From NCBI GenBank assembly GCA_013151575.1, contig JAADHZ010000098.1:1-34401 (forward strand): 34,401 nt of DNA, read 5' to 3'. Each line of letters begins with the position of its first letter. The stretch's first letter is position 1. Below are positions 23,777 through 31,373 of the stretch, piece after piece. The stretch comes from Gammaproteobacteria bacterium (GTDB lineage: Bacteria > Pseudomonadota > Gammaproteobacteria > SZUA-152). Both the position numbers and the translations under genes were made by a program. The notes under the pieces were generated by a model. The model made no database searches. It saw nothing but the letters and a program-made list of their open reading frames with translations, and was not told the origin of the DNA.

Positions 23777-24135
23777 GGTGTGTAGGTCCGAGCGTGCTTG
23801 GGAAACAGGGAATCAGCTTATTAGTGCAACATCCTAAATAAATCGCGTATTAACGCCCTACTCTCTAGGTACCATTACGTTATGTAACGGTTATCCGGTG
23901 CAGTAGTTTGGAGGTCTTCTTCTTTACGTCCCTTATCTTTTCCCCATGAGGGGCTAATGATAGACAATGACGCAGAAAAAATTACAGTCTCCGTTATAAA
24001 AAAAGCCTCAACGTATAAAAATCTCGGCCGCAAGCGACCGAGTTTTAAGAACCCAACAGCTCCATCGCTTCGCGATAAAAGCGTGAACAAAATTAGAGAC
24101 CTCTACGTTTATATACATCACAGAGATATCCCAAA
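23777..24135. other. Gene-free region upstream of the RND gene with small hairpins
   Basis: No convincing coding sequence. Features seen: a CGTTA-TG-TAACG palindrome near 23878-23889; a hairpin CTCGG..CCGAG at 24023-24042; and ATCGC-TTC-GCGAT at 24064-24076. The A+T content is visibly higher than in the flanking genes, which together with the missing adaptor gene suggests an inserted or eroded segment. Confidence 0.5.
24023..24046 (+). terminator. Possible rho-independent terminator
   Basis: CTCGGCCGC-AA-GCGACCGAG forms a stem with one mismatch, followed immediately by TTTT on the + strand. The form fits an intrinsic terminator, though the T-run is short and no + strand gene clearly ends here. 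It may instead belong to a structured RNA. Confidence 0.3.
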
Positions 24136-24199
24136 AGCTGGATAGTATCGACTGGGGCACACCCCAGTCACACTATCCAGCTCGGGGGCAAGCCCCCGA
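24136..24199. repeat. Nested double hairpin element
   Basis: An outer perfect 11-bp inverted repeat (AGCTGGATAGT at 24136-24146, ACTATCCAGCT at 24172-24182) encloses an inner 7-bp one (ACTGGGG, loop CACA, CCCCAGT). It is followed at once by a second hairpin, TCGGGGGC-AA-GCCCCCGA (24182-24199). On the minus strand the large stem is followed by TTTT, so it may terminate the dap operon about 105 bp after its last stop. A REP-like or insertion-element end is the alternative. Confidence 0.65.
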
Positions 24200-24302
24200 A
24201 ATTTACGCTACGCGGTTAAATTTGATGACGAAAACTGAATGTCTGCGAGCGATCGGGGTCGGTTTCACCCACACCATCGAGGATGGCAAAATAAGGTTTT
24301 CC

Positions 24303-24644
24303 TCAAAACAACGCCTCGTACTCCATTGATTTGAAACCTACCTGGACGTTGTTATGCTGAACGAGCACTGGCCGTTTGATCAATGTGGGGTGCTCTAACA
24401 TCAATTCGATCGCATGGCTTTCATCGATGGCGTGCTTGTCCGCCTCCGGCAACTGCCGCCAGGTGGTGCTGCGACAATTGAGCAGGTTTTCCCAGCCGAC
24501 GGCGTTCACCCAAGCGGATAATTCCTTTTCATCCAATCCATCACTGCGCACATCGTGAAATCGATATTCGACACCGTGCGCGTCCAGCCACTTGCGGGCC
24601 TTGCGCACGGTGTCGCAGTTTTTGATGCCGAAGAGTGTTGTCAT
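24303..24644 (-). CDS. YffB/ArsC-like thioredoxin-fold reductase
   Basis: A 113-residue member of the ArsC/Spx/MgsR family, near E. coli YffB. It opens MTTLFGIKNCDTVRKARKWL with the single active-site-position Cys (Cys10) and closes HPTLIKRPVLVQHNNVQVGF, containing the RP of the family. True arsenate reductase has additional Arg residues at the arsenate site that I cannot confirm here, so arsenate reduction is not claimed; YffB proteins are thought to be glutathione-dependent thiol reductases. Last gene of the dapC-dapD run, eight bases after dapD, an arrangement also seen near dapD in other gammaproteobacteria. Confidence 0.85.
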   Translation of the reverse strand: MTTLFGIKNCDTVRKARKWLDAHGVEYRFHDVRSDGLDEKELSAWVNAVGWENLLNCRSTTWRQLPEADKHAIDESHAIELMLEHPTLIKRPVLVQHNNVQVGFKSMEYEALF

Positions 24645-24652
24645 CGTAAAAA

Positions 24653-25474
24653 TCAGATGCCGCGCAGCAGCTCGTTAATGCCCACTTTGCTACGGGTTTT
24701 TTCATCGACTTTTTTCACGATCACCGCGCAATACAGCGAGTAGCTGCCGTCCTTGGAGGGCAGGTTGCCGGAAACTACCACGGAACCGGCAGGCACGCGG
24801 CCGTAGCTGAACTCACCGGTTTCGCGGTCGTAAATTTTGGTGCTCTGGCCGATGTACACACCCATGGAAATCACCGAGCCTTCTTCGACAATGACGCCTT
24901 CCACGACTTCTGAACGCGCACCGATGAAGCAATTGTCTTCAATGATGGTGGGGGCGGCTTGCAGTGGTTCCAACACGCCACCGATACCGACACCGCCGGA
25001 CAGGTGCACGTTTTTGCCGATTTGCGCGCAGGAGCCGACGGTGGCCCAGGTATCAACCATCGTGCCACTGTCCACGTAGGCGCCGATGTTGACGTAGGAC
25101 GGCATCAGCACCACGTTGGGCGAAATGTAGGAGCCCCGACGCACGCTGGCGGGCGGCACCACGCGCACACCGGATTCGCGGAAATCACGGGCATTGTAGT
25201 CGGCGTATTTGGACTGCACCTTGTCGAAATAATTGGTGAAACCACCTTTCATGAATTCGTTGTCTTCAATGCGGAAAGATAGCAGAACGGCCTTTTTCAG
25301 CCATTCGTTCACCTGCCATTCGCCGTCGATTTTTTCGGCCACACGCAGTTCGCCGGAGTCCAGTAGGCGAATGGCCTCGCTGACGTATTCCTTCACGTGG
25401 GTGTCCACGGTGCGCGGGGTGATCTCGGCGCGGTGTTCAAAGGCTTCTTCGATGACTTTTTTCAGGTCGGTCAT
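24653..25474 (-). CDS. dapD: Tetrahydrodipicolinate N-succinyltransferase
   Basis: Cytoplasmic trimeric enzyme of the succinylase route to meso-diaminopimelate and lysine. The 273-residue length and sequence are typical: an N-terminal helical part ([18 protein letters not shown]), then the left-handed beta-helix of hexapeptide repeats ([54 protein letters not shown]), and a C-terminal active-site strand ([20 protein letters not shown]). It sits between dapC (85 bp upstream) and the YffB-like gene (8 bp downstream). Confidence 0.97.
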   Translation of the reverse strand: MTDLKKVIEEAFEHRAEITPRTVDTHVKEYVSEAIRLLDSGELRVAEKIDGEWQVNEWLKKAVLLSFRIEDNEFMKGGFTNYFDKVQSKYADYNARDFRESGVRVVPPASVRRGSYISPNVVLMPSYVNIGAYVDSGTMVDTWATVGSCAQIGKNVHLSGGVGIGGVLEPLQAAPTIIEDNCFIGARSEVVEGVIVEEGSVISMGVYIGQSTKIYDRETGEFSYGRVPAGSVVVSGNLPSKDGSYSLYCAVIVKKVDEKTRSKVGINELLRGI

Positions 25475-25559
25475 TTTTTACTCCACTCAAATGATTTGAA
25501 TTTAATTCTCTATTTTCGTCATCGACGTAGGTCGAAATAACGGTAAACAAGAGATTCCA

Positions 25560-26780
25560 CTAATTTTTCAGTGTTTCCACATAATGGCGAATACGCTTCG
25601 CCGCCTCGATACATTCTTCCAGTGGCGCTACCAGCGCCATGCGCACGCGTCGGCTGCCTGGATTGATGGGGTTACCGTCACAGTCGGTGGTGTCCCGAGA
25701 CAGATAACTGCCGGGCACCACAGTGACGTTCTGTTGCGCGAACAGGTCACGGGCAAAGGTCTGCTCATCGATGGGGGTGTGCGACCACAGGTAAAAACCG
25801 GCGGCAGGGCGTTGCACGTCCAGCACCGGGCTGAGGATTTCCAGAACGGCATCGAATTTCTCCCGGTAACAGTTGCGGTTATCGCGCACATGTTGTTCGT
25901 CGCCCCAGGCGATAATACTGGCGGCCTGTGCTGGTGGCGACATAGCGCTACCGTGGTAAGTGCGATAAAGCAGGAATTTCGCCAGTATATCCGCGTCACC
26001 CGCCACAAAACCTGAACGCAGGCCAGGCAGGTTGGAGCGTTTGGAAAGGCTGTGAAACACCACGCAACGGCGGAAATCGCTACGGCCTATTTTTTCTGCT
26101 ACCTCCAGCAGGCCCACCGGCGGCTGCCCTTCGTCAAAATAAATTTCGGAATAACATTCGTCGGAAGCGATGATGAAATCGTGCCGGTCCGCCAGTTCGA
26201 TGAGTCGGCGCAACGCGGCTTCGCCCACCACCGCGCCGGTGGGGTTGCCCGGCGAGCACAGGTACACCAACTGGCAATCGTCCCACACTGTGGCGGGCAC
26301 AGCGTCGAAATCCGGCTCAAAATCGGTGTTTTGCAGGGTGTTGATGAACCAGGGCTCTGCGCCTGCCAGCAGGGCTGCGCCTTCGTAAATTTGGTAGAAA
26401 GGATTGGGCATCACGACGAGTGGCTGGTCGGCGTTGCGGTCTACCACGGTTTGCGCGAAAGCGAACAGCGCCTCGCGGGTGCCGTTCACCGGCAGCACAT
26501 GGCGTTCCGGGTCCAGATGTTCGGAAGCCACGTGGAAGCGTCGCGTCAGCCACTGGGCGCAGGCCGCGCGTAGTGCCGGGCGGCCTTTAGTCAGTGGATA
26601 ATTTTCCAGTCCGCTCAGGTGGGTGATGAGTTCTTCCACCACCTGGCTGGGGGCGGCATGTCGAGGCTCACCGATGGACAGTGCGATGTGCGACAGCGCC
26701 GCTGGCGGTTGCACGCCATCTTTCAACGCCTGTAGTTTTTCGAACGGGTACGGTTGCAGCCGATTGAGGTCCGGATTCAT
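25560..26780 (-). CDS. dapC: Succinyldiaminopimelate transaminase
   Basis: PLP-dependent class I/II aminotransferase, the step after DapD. The chosen start is the ATG at 26778-26780, giving 406 residues beginning MNPDLNRLQPYPFEKLQALK, the usual DapC opening. Visible motifs include SIGEPRH, YPLTKGRPALRAACAQW, the PLP-binding SLSKRSNLPGLRSGF (Lys of SLSK), CSPGNPTGAVV and the C-terminal RVRMALVAPLEEC. The frame remains open upstream to 26957 but that stretch has no family similarity. DapC and ArgD-like enzymes can overlap in function; the fold-type I aspartate-transaminase pattern and dapD neighbour support DapC. Confidence 0.93.
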   Translation of the reverse strand: MNPDLNRLQPYPFEKLQALKDGVQPPAALSHIALSIGEPRHAAPSQVVEELITHLSGLENYPLTKGRPALRAACAQWLTRRFHVASEHLDPERHVLPVNGTREALFAFAQTVVDRNADQPLVVMPNPFYQIYEGAALLAGAEPWFINTLQNTDFEPDFDAVPATVWDDCQLVYLCSPGNPTGAVVGEAALRRLIELADRHDFIIASDECYSEIYFDEGQPPVGLLEVAEKIGRSDFRRCVVFHSLSKRSNLPGLRSGFVAGDADILAKFLLYRTYHGSAMSPPAQAASIIAWGDEQHVRDNRNCYREKFDAVLEILSPVLDVQRPAAGFYLWSHTPIDEQTFARDLFAQQNVTVVPGSYLSRDTTDCDGNPINPGSRRVRMALVAPLEECIEAAKRIRHYVETLKN

Positions 26781-27244
26781 GTCACACTCGTTGGGAAAAC
26801 GTGTTGGAAAAACTAGCCCGGAAAACCGTCCCGGCCATGAGTCCAATTTGTCAGAAAGCGAAGGCCGTACGTCGGCCAGGAAAAACAGGCTGTGCAGTAT
26901 AACGAAGAAACACGGCGGCTTCACCCAAGAGGGTGCGGGCGCGCAAGGCGATCGCATATAAATTAACGGGGAAACATGATCTTAGCGCAGTTTTCATCAT
27001 CCCATGCAGAGATGACGAATGCTGACTATGACGGCCGAACCATTGCCTTTGGGACGGAAATTAAATAACTCATACAATTGACATCCCTGCTTCAGCCCGT
27101 CTTTTCCTAAAGCACCTACTGTTGGCGCCCGTTCTTCAATCGTAAAAGCTCGAAATAAGAGCGACTATTCCTGCACTTTTACTCAATCAAAACAAAAACA
27201 AATACGGACTAAATCAGAGCGCCACTTAATATAAGTTATTAAAT
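26781..27244. other. Intergenic region with an ORF relic and a shared 22-bp motif
   Basis: No complete gene is apparent. On the minus strand from about 27130 to 27000 one frame is open and reads VGALGKDGLKQGCQLYELF, then NGSAVIVSIRHLCMG and a stop. The 22 bases at 27106-27127 match 684-705 with three differences, and both encode VGALG(E/K) in the minus-strand reading. This suggests the same mobile or repeated sequence once lay at both places. Confidence 0.45.
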
Positions 27245-27345
27245 TTCCATCCCTTGCAGATACGGCTTGCCTTAACTCACCCAACACAACATCCAGCCGC
27301 CAATGCAGAGGCATTTTCAATGCCCACGCACTACGTGAGCGAAAG
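27245..27345 (-). pseudogene. ISAs1-type transposase remnant, multiply frameshifted
   Basis: Reading right to left on the minus strand, three frames in turn give GIENA (27311-27325), LHWRLDVVLGE (27276-27308) and ASRICKG (about 27251-27270). ISAs1-family DDE transposases carry these consecutively near the C terminus as HWxIENxLHWxLDVxFxED..SRIxxGN. So this is a roughly 90-bp shard of such a transposase with at least two frameshifts. No terminal inverted repeats are left that I can see. It lies about 225 bp from the tRNA-Ser gene. Confidence 0.7.
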
Positions 27346-27566
27346 GCTTTTCCTGCGCAGGAACAAAACAAACTATCCCGCAACAAGCTGTGGGGAATTC
27401 AACCCGTAAATGAGTGAAAGTACAAATGGGCACAGTAATGATTTAGATGCGTAAGCGTTGCTATGTGAAAGTGGCAGTTTGTCCCTAGGAGCCTGTCGGA
27501 CTTAGGATGAATCTACTGTGGACCACGATTCGAGTCATATTGTTTTAGAAAACAATAACCTACAAA

Positions 27567-27656
27567 TGGCGGAGAGAGAGGGATTCGAACCCTCGATACG
27601 CGTTAACGTATACACGCTTTCCAGGCGTGCTCCTTCAACCGCTCGGACACCTCTCC
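27567..27656 (-). tRNA. tRNA-Ser (anticodon GGA)
   Basis: The minus strand reads GGAGAGG for the 5' acceptor arm, paired with TCTCTCC at the 3' end, then discriminator G and encoded CCA. The anticodon stem CACGC/GCGTG encloses the loop CTGGAAA (anticodon GGA, complement of 27620-27622). The long variable arm and the T arm GAGGGTTCGAATCCCTC are class II tRNA-Ser features. Confidence 0.97.
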
Positions 27657-27874
27657 AGTTATTTCCATCCCGGACCGGGCGGAAAAACAGCGCGCAAGGA
27701 TAAATCAATTTTTCGGCCGGTGCAATGTGGCCATGCGATTTTATAGTCCAAACCCAGATGCGGTTAAAGGGGAGTTATTTGCCACACCCTCCTCAAGCTG
27801 CGGGGGATGTTGTCGATAGCTGTAGCGTCAATGGCGCTGAGAAGTTTGGGCAGGCAAGGAAGAATTTTGCAGAT

Positions 27875-28736
27875 ATGAAATTTATTATCGGAGTTATCAC
27901 GGTGGTGGGTTGTGTGGCGGGGGGATTTGTCCTGTCGCACGGTAATCTGATGGCGCTGTGGCAGCCTTTTGAATTGCTTGCTGATTATCGGCGGCGCAGC
28001 CTTCGGGGCATTCGTGATTTCCAATCCCGGCACGGTGATTAAGGGTGCATTGGGTTCCATCGGTAAACTCCTGTCTGGTTCAAAACATAATAAGCAGAGC
28101 TTCATGGAGTTGCTGTCACTGATGTACGACCTGTTTACCAAGGCGCGCAAGGAGGGCTTGATGGCGCTGGAGGCCGATATCGATGAGCCTGAAAACAGCC
28201 CCATTTTTCAGAAATATCCCAAAATCCTCAAAAATCACCACGCGCTGGAATTCATTGCCGATTACCTGCGCCTGATGGTGGGGGGCAATATGAACCCTTT
28301 TGAGATCGAAAATCTGATGGATGTAGAGCTGGAAACCCACCACCATGAAGCGGAAAAAATCCCGGGCGCGATCACGGCTGTGTCAGATGCACTGCCTGGT
28401 TTTGGCATTGTAGCCGCAGTGCTGGGCATCGTGATTACCATGGCCTCCATCGGCGGTCCTATTGAAGAATTGGGGCATCACGTGGCCTCAGCCCTGGTGG
28501 GCACCTTTCTGGGTATTCTGCTGGCCTACGGTTTTGTAGGGCCCATGGCCACCAGTTTGACGAATATGAACGAAGATGACAGCAAAGTGTTTGAATGCAT
28601 CAAGGTATGTTTGTTGGCCACGTTGAATGGTTATGCTCCGCAGATTGCCGTGGAATTTGGGCGTAAGACCTTGTATTCCCACAATCGTCCGGGTTTTCAG
28701 GAGCTGGAAGATTTTGTCAAAGGCAAGGCCGAATAA
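27875..28736 (+). pseudogene. motA: Flagellar stator motA, broken by a 4-bp tandem duplication
   Basis: Inner-membrane stator protein of the flagellar motor. The N-terminal frame reads MKFIIGVITVVGCVAGGFVLSHGNLMALWQPFELL and then leaves the family; the next frame continues IIGGAAFGAFVISNPGTVIKGALGS to a normal C terminus (ELEDFVKGKAE). At 27974-27981 the DNA is TTGCTTGC; removing one TTGC gives GAA TTG CTG ATT ATC (ELLII), exactly the MotA sequence, and a 285-residue protein close to the usual 295. The cytoplasmic charged loop (KARKEGLMALEADIDEPENS) and stator helices (GFGIVAAVLGIVITMASIG) are intact. Either a recent mutation, slipped-strand variation, or a sequence error. The C-terminal part alone would lack helix 1. 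motB follows 48 bp downstream. Confidence 0.9.
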
Positions 28737-28784
28737 TCCCCGCGAGACAGGCGCCTTGACAGCGTATTAGCCTGGAAAAACCCC

Positions 28785-30050
28785 ATGGACAACCAGACGA
28801 TTGTCGTCAAAAAGATAAAGAAGGGTGGGCACGGCCATCATGGTGGCGCGTGGAAGGTGGCCTTTGCCGATTTTGCCGTGGCCATGATGGCGTTTTTTTT
28901 ACTGCTGTGGCTTATCGCTTCCACCACCAAGGAAGAAAAAGCGGGGTTGTCCGAGTATTTCAGCCCACCCACCCAGGGTTTTGCCGATGGCAGCGGCGTC
29001 AGCAAAGATATTATCGATATGGGAGGGGGACAGAAAATTTCCCAAGGTGATGATTCCAGCGAGAATGCCCGGGAGGCCCGCGCGCCTAACGAGGCGGAAA
29101 TTCAGCAAGCCGTCGAGATGGAAAAAGAACGGCTGGAATCGTTGATGGAAGACCTGAAAAAGGCCATTGAGGCCAGCCAGGCCCTCAAACCTTTCAAGGA
29201 CCAATTGTTGCTGGACATTACAGCGGAAGGTTTGCGCATCCAGATTGTCGATAAAGAAAACCGCCCCATGTTTGACAGTGGAAGCGCGGAGCTGAAGGAC
29301 TACACCAAGGTCATTCTGCACGAACTCGCCAAGAGCATTAACACGGTGCCCAACAAAGTCAGCCTCACCGGCCATACGGATGCGACGCGTTTTGTGGGGC
29401 GAAAAAATTACAGCAATTGGGAATTGTCGGCGGACCGTGCCAACACCTCCCGCCGCGAGCTGATTACCGGTGGGCTCAAGGATGGAAAAATAGTCAAGGT
29501 GATGGGGCTGGCATCCACGGTATTATTTAACAAAGCGGAACCGCGTAGCCCCATCAACCGACGCATCGCGATCATCGTGATGAACAAGGCTGCCGAGGAG
29601 GCCCTGCTGAGTCCGGTACAGCCAGTATCCGACGGTGAAGAGGCCAGGGTATTGATAGAGCAGGGTGTGGGTGGCGCAACGGTGCAGAAACCCGTTGAGA
29701 AAATCGCCCGCGAACAGGATGGAAAAAATGAAGGGCAACATGCGCACGATACTGAAGTCGCCGCTGATGCCAAGGCAAAACATCCGTTAGAACCGGTGCC
29801 GACGGAAACTCCCGCCGCAGAGCTGAAGGCGACTCAGGACATTCCACCACCCCCAGTGTCAGAAGGCCACCACGAAGCTGGGGGTGAGCCCGCAGGAAAA
29901 CATGCTCAAGGCAACAAAAAAACGGCCAAAAAACGCCCACCGACGGCAGAGCCTGGCGAGCCCGACTACACGGGCATGAGCATTGCGGAGCGTATCAAAG
30001 CGCGGCGAGAATGGAATCGCCAACGCAGCAAAGCGGCCAAAAACCGGTGA
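28785..30050 (+). CDS. motB: Flagellar stator protein MotB with long C-terminal tail
   Basis: A 421-residue stator partner of MotA. The N terminus GGHGHHGGAWKVAFADFAVAMMAFFLLLWLI holds the transmembrane helix with the proton-binding Asp29. The plug/linker region follows, then an OmpA-like peptidoglycan-binding domain (LRIQIVDKENRPMFDSGSAEL to SLTGHTDAT, NWELSADRANTSRREL, EPRSPINRRIAIIV, ending about 270). The remaining 150 residues are low complexity: Glu/Ala/Pro/His-rich, then Lys/Arg-rich (GNKKTAKKRPPTAEP, RIKARREWNRQRSKAAKNR). E. coli MotB has 308 residues, so the tail is an extension. Translation does not depend on the motA frameshift, but stator function would. Confidence 0.95.
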   Translation: MDNQTIVVKKIKKGGHGHHGGAWKVAFADFAVAMMAFFLLLWLIASTTKEEKAGLSEYFSPPTQGFADGSGVSKDIIDMGGGQKISQGDDSSENAREARAPNEAEIQQAVEMEKERLESLMEDLKKAIEASQALKPFKDQLLLDITAEGLRIQIVDKENRPMFDSGSAELKDYTKVILHELAKSINTVPNKVSLTGHTDATRFVGRKNYSNWELSADRANTSRRELITGGLKDGKIVKVMGLASTVLFNKAEPRSPINRRIAIIVMNKAAEEALLSPVQPVSDGEEARVLIEQGVGGATVQKPVEKIAREQDGKNEGQHAHDTEVAADAKAKHPLEPVPTETPAAELKATQDIPPPPVSEGHHEAGGEPAGKHAQGNKKTAKKRPPTAEPGEPDYTGMSIAERIKARREWNRQRSKAAKNR

Positions 30051-30071
30051 ATCGGTAGTGCAGTTTCTGCG

Positions 30072-30086
30072 CCGGGTGTAACCCGG
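30072..30086. repeat. Short hairpin before aroC
   Basis: CCGGGT-GTA-ACCCGG lies between motB and aroC. No T-run follows, so a terminator is not supported; it might affect aroC translation, since it sits 13 bp before the preferred start. Confidence 0.4.
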
Positions 30087-30099
30087 TACAATGCCGGGC

Positions 30100-31203
30100 A
30101 TGTCTGGAAATACCTTTGGTAAACTTTTTTCTGTCACCTCCTTTGGAGAAAGTCACGGCCCGGCCATCGGTTGTATCATCGACGGCTGCCCGCCCGGGCT
30201 GGCCCTCAGCGAAGCTGATTTACAGGGCGACCTGGACCTGCGCAAGCCTGGCACCTCGCGCCACACCACCCAACGCCGTGAGGCCGATGAGGTGCAGATT
30301 CTCTCCGGCGTGTTCGAAGGCCAGACCACTGGCACGCCCATCGCGCTGCTCATTCACAACACCGACCAGCGCTCCAAAGACTATTCCAACATCCTGGACC
30401 GCTTCCGGCCTGGTCACGCGGATTACACCTACCAGCAAAAATACGGCCTGCGCGATTATCGCGGCGGCGGGCGTTCCTCAGCGCGGGAGACCGCCATGCG
30501 CGTGGCGGCCGGCGGCGTCGCCAAAAAATATCTGGCGGAAAAATACGGCATTGCTATTCGTGGTTATCTCAAACAACTCGGCCCGATTGTGGCCGAAATG
30601 CTGGATTGGGACGAGGTGCACAATAACCCGTTCTTTTGCCCCGACAGCAGTAAAATAGAGGAGCTGGAAGCCTACATGGACGCCCTGCGTAAATCCGGCG
30701 ATTCCATCGGCGCGCGTATTAACGTGGTGGCCAGCGGCCTGATGCCCGGTCTCGGTGAACCCATTTTTGACCGCTTGGATGCTGATATCGCTCACGCCAT
30801 GATGAGCATCAACGCGGTGAAAGGCGTAGAAATCGGCGCCGGTTTCGAGAGCGTGGTGCAAAAGGGCACCGAGCATCGCGACGAAATCACCCCGGACGGT
30901 TTTCTCAGCAACCACGCTGGCGGCACCCTTGGTGGTATTTCCTCGGGGCAGGATATTTTGGTGAGCATGGCGCTCAAACCCACTTCCAGCCTGCGCCTGC
31001 CAGGCAGAAGCGTGAACCTGCAAGGCGAGCCCATTGAGGTGATCACCAAGGGCCGCCACGACCCCTGCGTCGGCATCCGCGCCACGCCTATCGCCGAGGC
31101 CATGCTGGCCATCGTGCTGATGGATCACCTACTGCGCCATCGTGCGCAGAATGCGGATGTGGAGAGCGGAGTCTCCGTCATTCCGGCAAGCCCCAAGTCG
31201 TAA
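30100..31203 (+). CDS. aroC: Chorismate synthase
   Basis: Converts 5-enolpyruvylshikimate 3-phosphate to chorismate using reduced FMN; last step of the shikimate pathway, cytoplasmic tetramer. The 367-residue protein begins [20 protein letters not shown]. Signature segments are [50 protein letters not shown] (in two parts along 105-140), [17 protein letters not shown] and [20 protein letters not shown] 30100 is preferred to the in-frame ATG at 30091 because it gives the family's exact [10 protein letters not shown] start. No good Shine-Dalgarno at either. Downstream is a 170-bp gap with a large inverted repeat. Confidence 0.97.
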   Translation: MSGNTFGKLFSVTSFGESHGPAIGCIIDGCPPGLALSEADLQGDLDLRKPGTSRHTTQRREADEVQILSGVFEGQTTGTPIALLIHNTDQRSKDYSNILDRFRPGHADYTYQQKYGLRDYRGGGRSSARETAMRVAAGGVAKKYLAEKYGIAIRGYLKQLGPIVAEMLDWDEVHNNPFFCPDSSKIEELEAYMDALRKSGDSIGARINVVASGLMPGLGEPIFDRLDADIAHAMMSINAVKGVEIGAGFESVVQKGTEHRDEITPDGFLSNHAGGTLGGISSGQDILVSMALKPTSSLRLPGRSVNLQGEPIEVITKGRHDPCVGIRATPIAEAMLAIVLMDHLLRHRAQNADVESGVSVIPASPKS

Positions 31204-31243
31204 CTGTATTTTAGACAAGGCGGCTTTTTCTTGTTTGGGCAAT

Positions 31244-31333
31244 TAAACGCAGAGATCACAAAGGCGCAGAGGCACAGCGTTTTCCAAATGTTTTTTCTCT
31301 GCGCCTCTGTGTCTCCGCGACCTCTGTGTTATT
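31244..31333. repeat. Large imperfect inverted repeat (about 36-bp arms)
   Basis: The left arm (31244-31279: ACGCAGAGATCACAAAGGCG and onward) and the right arm (31296-31333: CTCTGCGCCTCTGTG and onward, ending CCTCTGTGTT) are imperfect inverse copies separated by about 16 bases. Repeats of the form ACGCAGAG..GGCGCAGAG are scattered in many environmental proteobacterial genomes (general knowledge). It lies between aroC and the MFS gene on one strand and could also fold as a long RNA hairpin. Confidence 0.7.
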
Positions 31334-31373
31334 TACGGGGCTGTTTTAAAACTGCCCCCTTTCCCCTGCTGTA

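Noticed and set aside
23957-24145. 62-residue + strand frame (MIDNDAEKITVSVIKKAS...)
   Set aside because: It runs through two hairpins, has no clear ribosome site and resembles no protein I know; kept as non-coding.
26781-26957. 59-codon upstream extension of dapC
   Set aside because: It lacks aminotransferase similarity, and the ATG at 26778-26780 gives the family's normal N terminus.
27518-27703. 61-residue + strand frame over the tRNA region (EREGFEPSIRVNVYTLSRR)
   Set aside because: It is the antisense reading of tRNA-Ser, a familiar false gene; the tRNA structure explains the sequence fully.
27969-28736. Independent shorter MotA starting at a TTG
   Set aside because: The start falls inside the duplicated TTGC area, and the first transmembrane helix would be lost; a frameshifted motA explains both frames.
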